Shown piece after piece: positions 42,545-45,185 of a stretch of DNA of 45,185 nucleotides. A program made the position numbers and the translations under genes. The notes below the pieces were generated by a model. The model saw only the letters and a program-made list of their open reading frames with translations, ran no database searches and was not told the DNA's origin. The DNA lies in contig QKYT01000018.1 of the NCBI GenBank assembly GCA_003550305.1, positions 266,991-312,175 of the forward strand, given 5' to 3'. Numbering within the stretch: position 1 is the stretch's first letter; the number at the start of each line of letters is the position of its first letter. The DNA comes from Glomus cerebriforme (taxonomy: Eukaryota > Glomeromycota > Glomeromycetes > Glomerales > Glomeraceae).

Positions 42545-44592
42545 TGAAATTTGATATAACAAAACCCTGATAAACTGGAACTGGCCTTATATCAGAACTT
42601 TTTTCTGGAACCAAATCACATATATTAAAATAGTTTTGATATAACAGAATATATTAGTAAAATCTTGATAATAAATAATAAACAAATGGTAAATCAGTCA
42701 TAATAAAAATAGTTCAATTTACCAGAATACATGATTACTTACATTTTTAAACCAATAAAATTTATTTCACATAATACCAATAATCTCTTTTTTGAGTGAC
42801 ATGATAATTTTTTTTAAATATACTTGAAATAAAAATGGGAAAAGTTAATAGAAAATATTTTAATAATGATAATTCTTAAAAAAAGAAAAGGAAAACTTTA
42901 ACTTTTAGTCAAAAAAGGAACTTTGTGAAAAACATTGTGATCAAAATCTTAGTAGTGTTCAGTTGGTAAAAGAATATGAAATTTCTGATAGTATGGTGTC
43001 TGATATTTTAAAAAAATCTGAATATTGGCTTTCTATTGATTCTACTCTATTAAATGCAAACAAATTCTGTGAAAAAACTTGTAGTTATCCACAAATAGAA
43101 GAGGCAATGAGCAACTGGGTTGATCAGCAAATTTCAAGAAATTTAACTCTTAGTGGATCTATTATTCAAGAAAAAGCAAAGGAATTTGCTGTATTATTTA
43201 ATGTTGAATAATTTTAAATGTAGAAATAATTTGCATACATTTAAAATCAGAGGAGAAGCTGAAAGTGCACCAATTAGTGAAATTTCACAAATGAGAGTTG
43301 AACTACAAGAAATTCTTCAAGAATATGAATTAAAAGATATTTGGAATTGTGATGAAACTGCTCTTTTTTGGCATTTATTATCATGTAAAACAATAGCACA
43401 TTCACCAGTAATTGGCAAAAAATGTTTTAAAGAGTGAGTAAGCATTTTAGCAGCATGCAATGCATCTGGTGATGAAAAATTACCCTTGGTTTTTATTTAT
43501 AAATATGAAATACTATGTGTGTTAAAAGGAATTAAAAAAAAATCTCTTCCCGTATAGTATTATTGGAATTCAAAAGTATGGATGCAAAGAAATATTTTTA
43601 AACATTTTCTTGAAAAATTAAATTCAAAAATGAATAAAGAAAGGCGTTATATTATTTTATTAATGGATAATGCTAAATATTATGAATGTGATAATATTAA
43701 TAATCTATCAAATGTTAAAGTTTATTTTTTATTACCCAATATAACTTCTTATATTTAACTATTAGATCAAGATATTATCTATAGCTTAAAAGTATAATAT
43801 CACAAATTATTGTGTAAAAATTGGATTCAAGCTTATGATTTATATGATGAAGAAGATCAAAATCTACCTCCAATTGATATTCTTGACTCAATTAATTTAA
43901 TTGCTAAAGCTTAGAAAAATGTAACTAAAAAAATAATAATTAATAGTTGAGTTAAAGCTAGAATTCTTTCTGATTATGAATCTGATATTTCTAATAGTAA
44001 TGATAGTAAAGTTGAAGATGATTTTGAAGATTTACAATTACTAATTAATAGATTACCAATTACAGATTTGTTAAATATGAAAGAATATATTGATATTGAC
44101 ATTAATTTATTTACTGAGGAAGAATTATTATTAGAAGAAATTGTTAATATGGTTAAAGAATAAGATGCTATAGAAGAATATGAGAAAGAAGAGCATGAAA
44201 CTGTTGTTGCTTCAGATGCATTAAATGGTATTAAAAAATTAATTAAATATATTTAACAAAATAATTTAGGTATTGATAATTCAGATATGTAAAATTTGAT
44301 TAAATTAAAAAAAAAAATTCTTTCAGATAGTAAAGGAAAACAAAAACAGGGTAGGATAGATAATTTTTTTAGTTAATTTTATTGTATAAGATTTCTTGAA
44401 AATTTATTCAAATAAAATAAACTATTTTCATCAATTTTCATGTATGTCACACAAATAAAACTTAATATACTGGAATTTTACATGATTCTATATGAAATCC
44501 AGTATATCAAAATTTTTTTTGACATATCAGAAGTCTTGATATATTGGATATTTTTGTTAGAACAGATAGTTCTATTATATCAAATTTTATTG
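42545..44592 (+). mobile_element. Pogo/Tigger-like transposon, about 2 kb
   Basis: The transposase remnant (about 42880-44380) is bracketed by AAATTTGATATAACA at 42547 and its near-complement (ATATCAAATTTTATTGTG) ending near 44592. Further shared motifs are TGATATAACAGAA-like and TTGATATATTGGA-like blocks near each end. Family ends normally lie at a TA duplication; the precise borders could not be fixed here. Confidence 0.5.
42880..44380 (+). pseudogene. Pogo/Tigger-type DDE transposase, decayed
   Basis: The plus strand reads KRKRKTLTFSQKKELCEKHC and LVKEYEISDSMVSDILKKSE, a CENP-B-type helix-turn-helix. A second helix block follows, WVDQQISRNLTLSGSIIQEK. After a frame change come NCDETALFWHL (first D), MNKERRYIILLMDNAKYYEC (second D), and the LLPNITSYI to LLDQDIIYSLKV region. 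The tail is acidic and ends KQGRIDNFFS. Stops interrupt the catalytic half (for example after GKKCFKE and SYI). The enzyme would cut and paste its own element at TA sites. The family call is fairly sure; it is inactive. Confidence 0.75.
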
Positions 44593-44639
44593 TGTATTAT
44601 GGATATTTAAATACTAATCAAGATTTTGCTTATCTGATA

Positions 44640-45185
44640 CTGCAATAAATTCTTTATTCAGTTTTTTGTGTCAGGTATTGAAAGATGTTGATCCAAATCA
44701 ATTTGAAAATTTTTCTTATATGTCTTATTTTGCAAAAAAAATTTTACAAATCATCAAAATAGCCAAGAAATATACTGTATGTCCTGAATATAACAAATTA
44801 TATATAATCAAGAAGATTTTAGCTGGATTTAAGTGCAATTTCATTGAGTTTTCTAAGCATCCAATGAAGAATTTTGGAAGATTTGTGAGACGAAATTGTT
44901 GAAAAATATTCCAGTAACAGGCAATTATACAGGTCAAATGAAGTCCATTGTCCAAATTGCAAAAAAAGCAAATTTTGGGTTTTTTTCAGAAAATGGTACA
45001 TTACACTAAACAATTTTTGGCACAACATTAGCATAACATTATCCGATTTATAAAAAAATTCAAATTGTATGTTTTTTTGGAAAAATGTTGAATTTTCTTG
45101 AAAATAATATATTACACTAGATAATTTTTCATATATAAATTTATCATAAAATTATTATCAGTCACTGGAAATATCACAAAAAAAA
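44640..45185. other. Unassigned end of window
   Basis: The plus strand has an interrupted frame, VLKDVDPNQFENFSYMSYFA then KYTVCPEYNKLYIIKKILAG (44671-44900), and the minus strand has overlapping short frames. None is recognised. Past 44900 the sequence has direct repeats of TGTTGAATTTTCTTGAA-like type and no gene. Confidence 0.35.

Overview
The window looks like nuclear DNA of a transposon-rich, very AT-rich fungus, most likely an arbuscular mycorrhizal fungus of the Rhizophagus type. The reasons are short GTAAGT-type introns with AT-rich acceptors, an F-box/LRR gene, a GRAM-VASt sterol-transfer gene, a Crinkler (CRN) effector-like gene with a nuclease-type C-terminus, and many layers of decayed DNA transposons. 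The species call is inference; no ribosomal or marker gene is present.

Layout. 1-5.2 kb: a LINE-type reverse-transcriptase tail (minus), two decayed coding stretches of unknown family, and a two-exon minus gene (2017-2843) with a splice-phase conflict. 5.2-7.25 kb: a fold-back repeat with a 20-bp purine satellite and a 377-bp MITE with an 8-bp target duplication. 7.24-7.52 kb and 22.75-23.17 kb: two halves of one integrase gene of Polinton/Maverick type. A remnant of a protein-primed-type DNA polymerase B lies downstream on the opposite strand (23.2-24.3 kb).

The most interesting object is 7517-22751, a 15.2-kb element that splits that integrase. It has about 1.4-kb terminal inverted repeats, both tipped by a 42-bp palindrome, and an AGCT repeat at both junctions. 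It carries a decayed delta-like family B DNA polymerase (exo I-III and motifs A, B, C all recognisable, minus strand), a decayed CRN gene, and two opposite copies of a 1.2-1.4-kb repeat with internal minisatellites. Younger MITEs with clean target duplications interrupt the polymerase and the CRN gene. A solitary end of the same hairpin-tipped family lies at 37403 and a second polymerase fragment at 40.75-41.0 kb.

24.7-37 kb is the gene-bearing part. It holds a small two-exon gene (24717-25114), a five-exon ER UDP-glycosyltransferase (25474-27475), an eight-exon GRAM-VASt membrane protein (31400-33695) and a single-exon F-box/LRR protein (35215-36870). 37.4-45.2 kb is repeat-rich again: a doubtful multi-exon coiled-coil gene, two MITEs side by side, the polymerase fragment, and a decayed pogo/Tigger transposon.

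The expressed-looking genes are independent housekeeping or lineage genes and form no pathway. The transposon genes record a nesting order: Polinton-like relic first, then the 15-kb element inside its integrase, then CRN-flanking repeats and MITEs inside that element.
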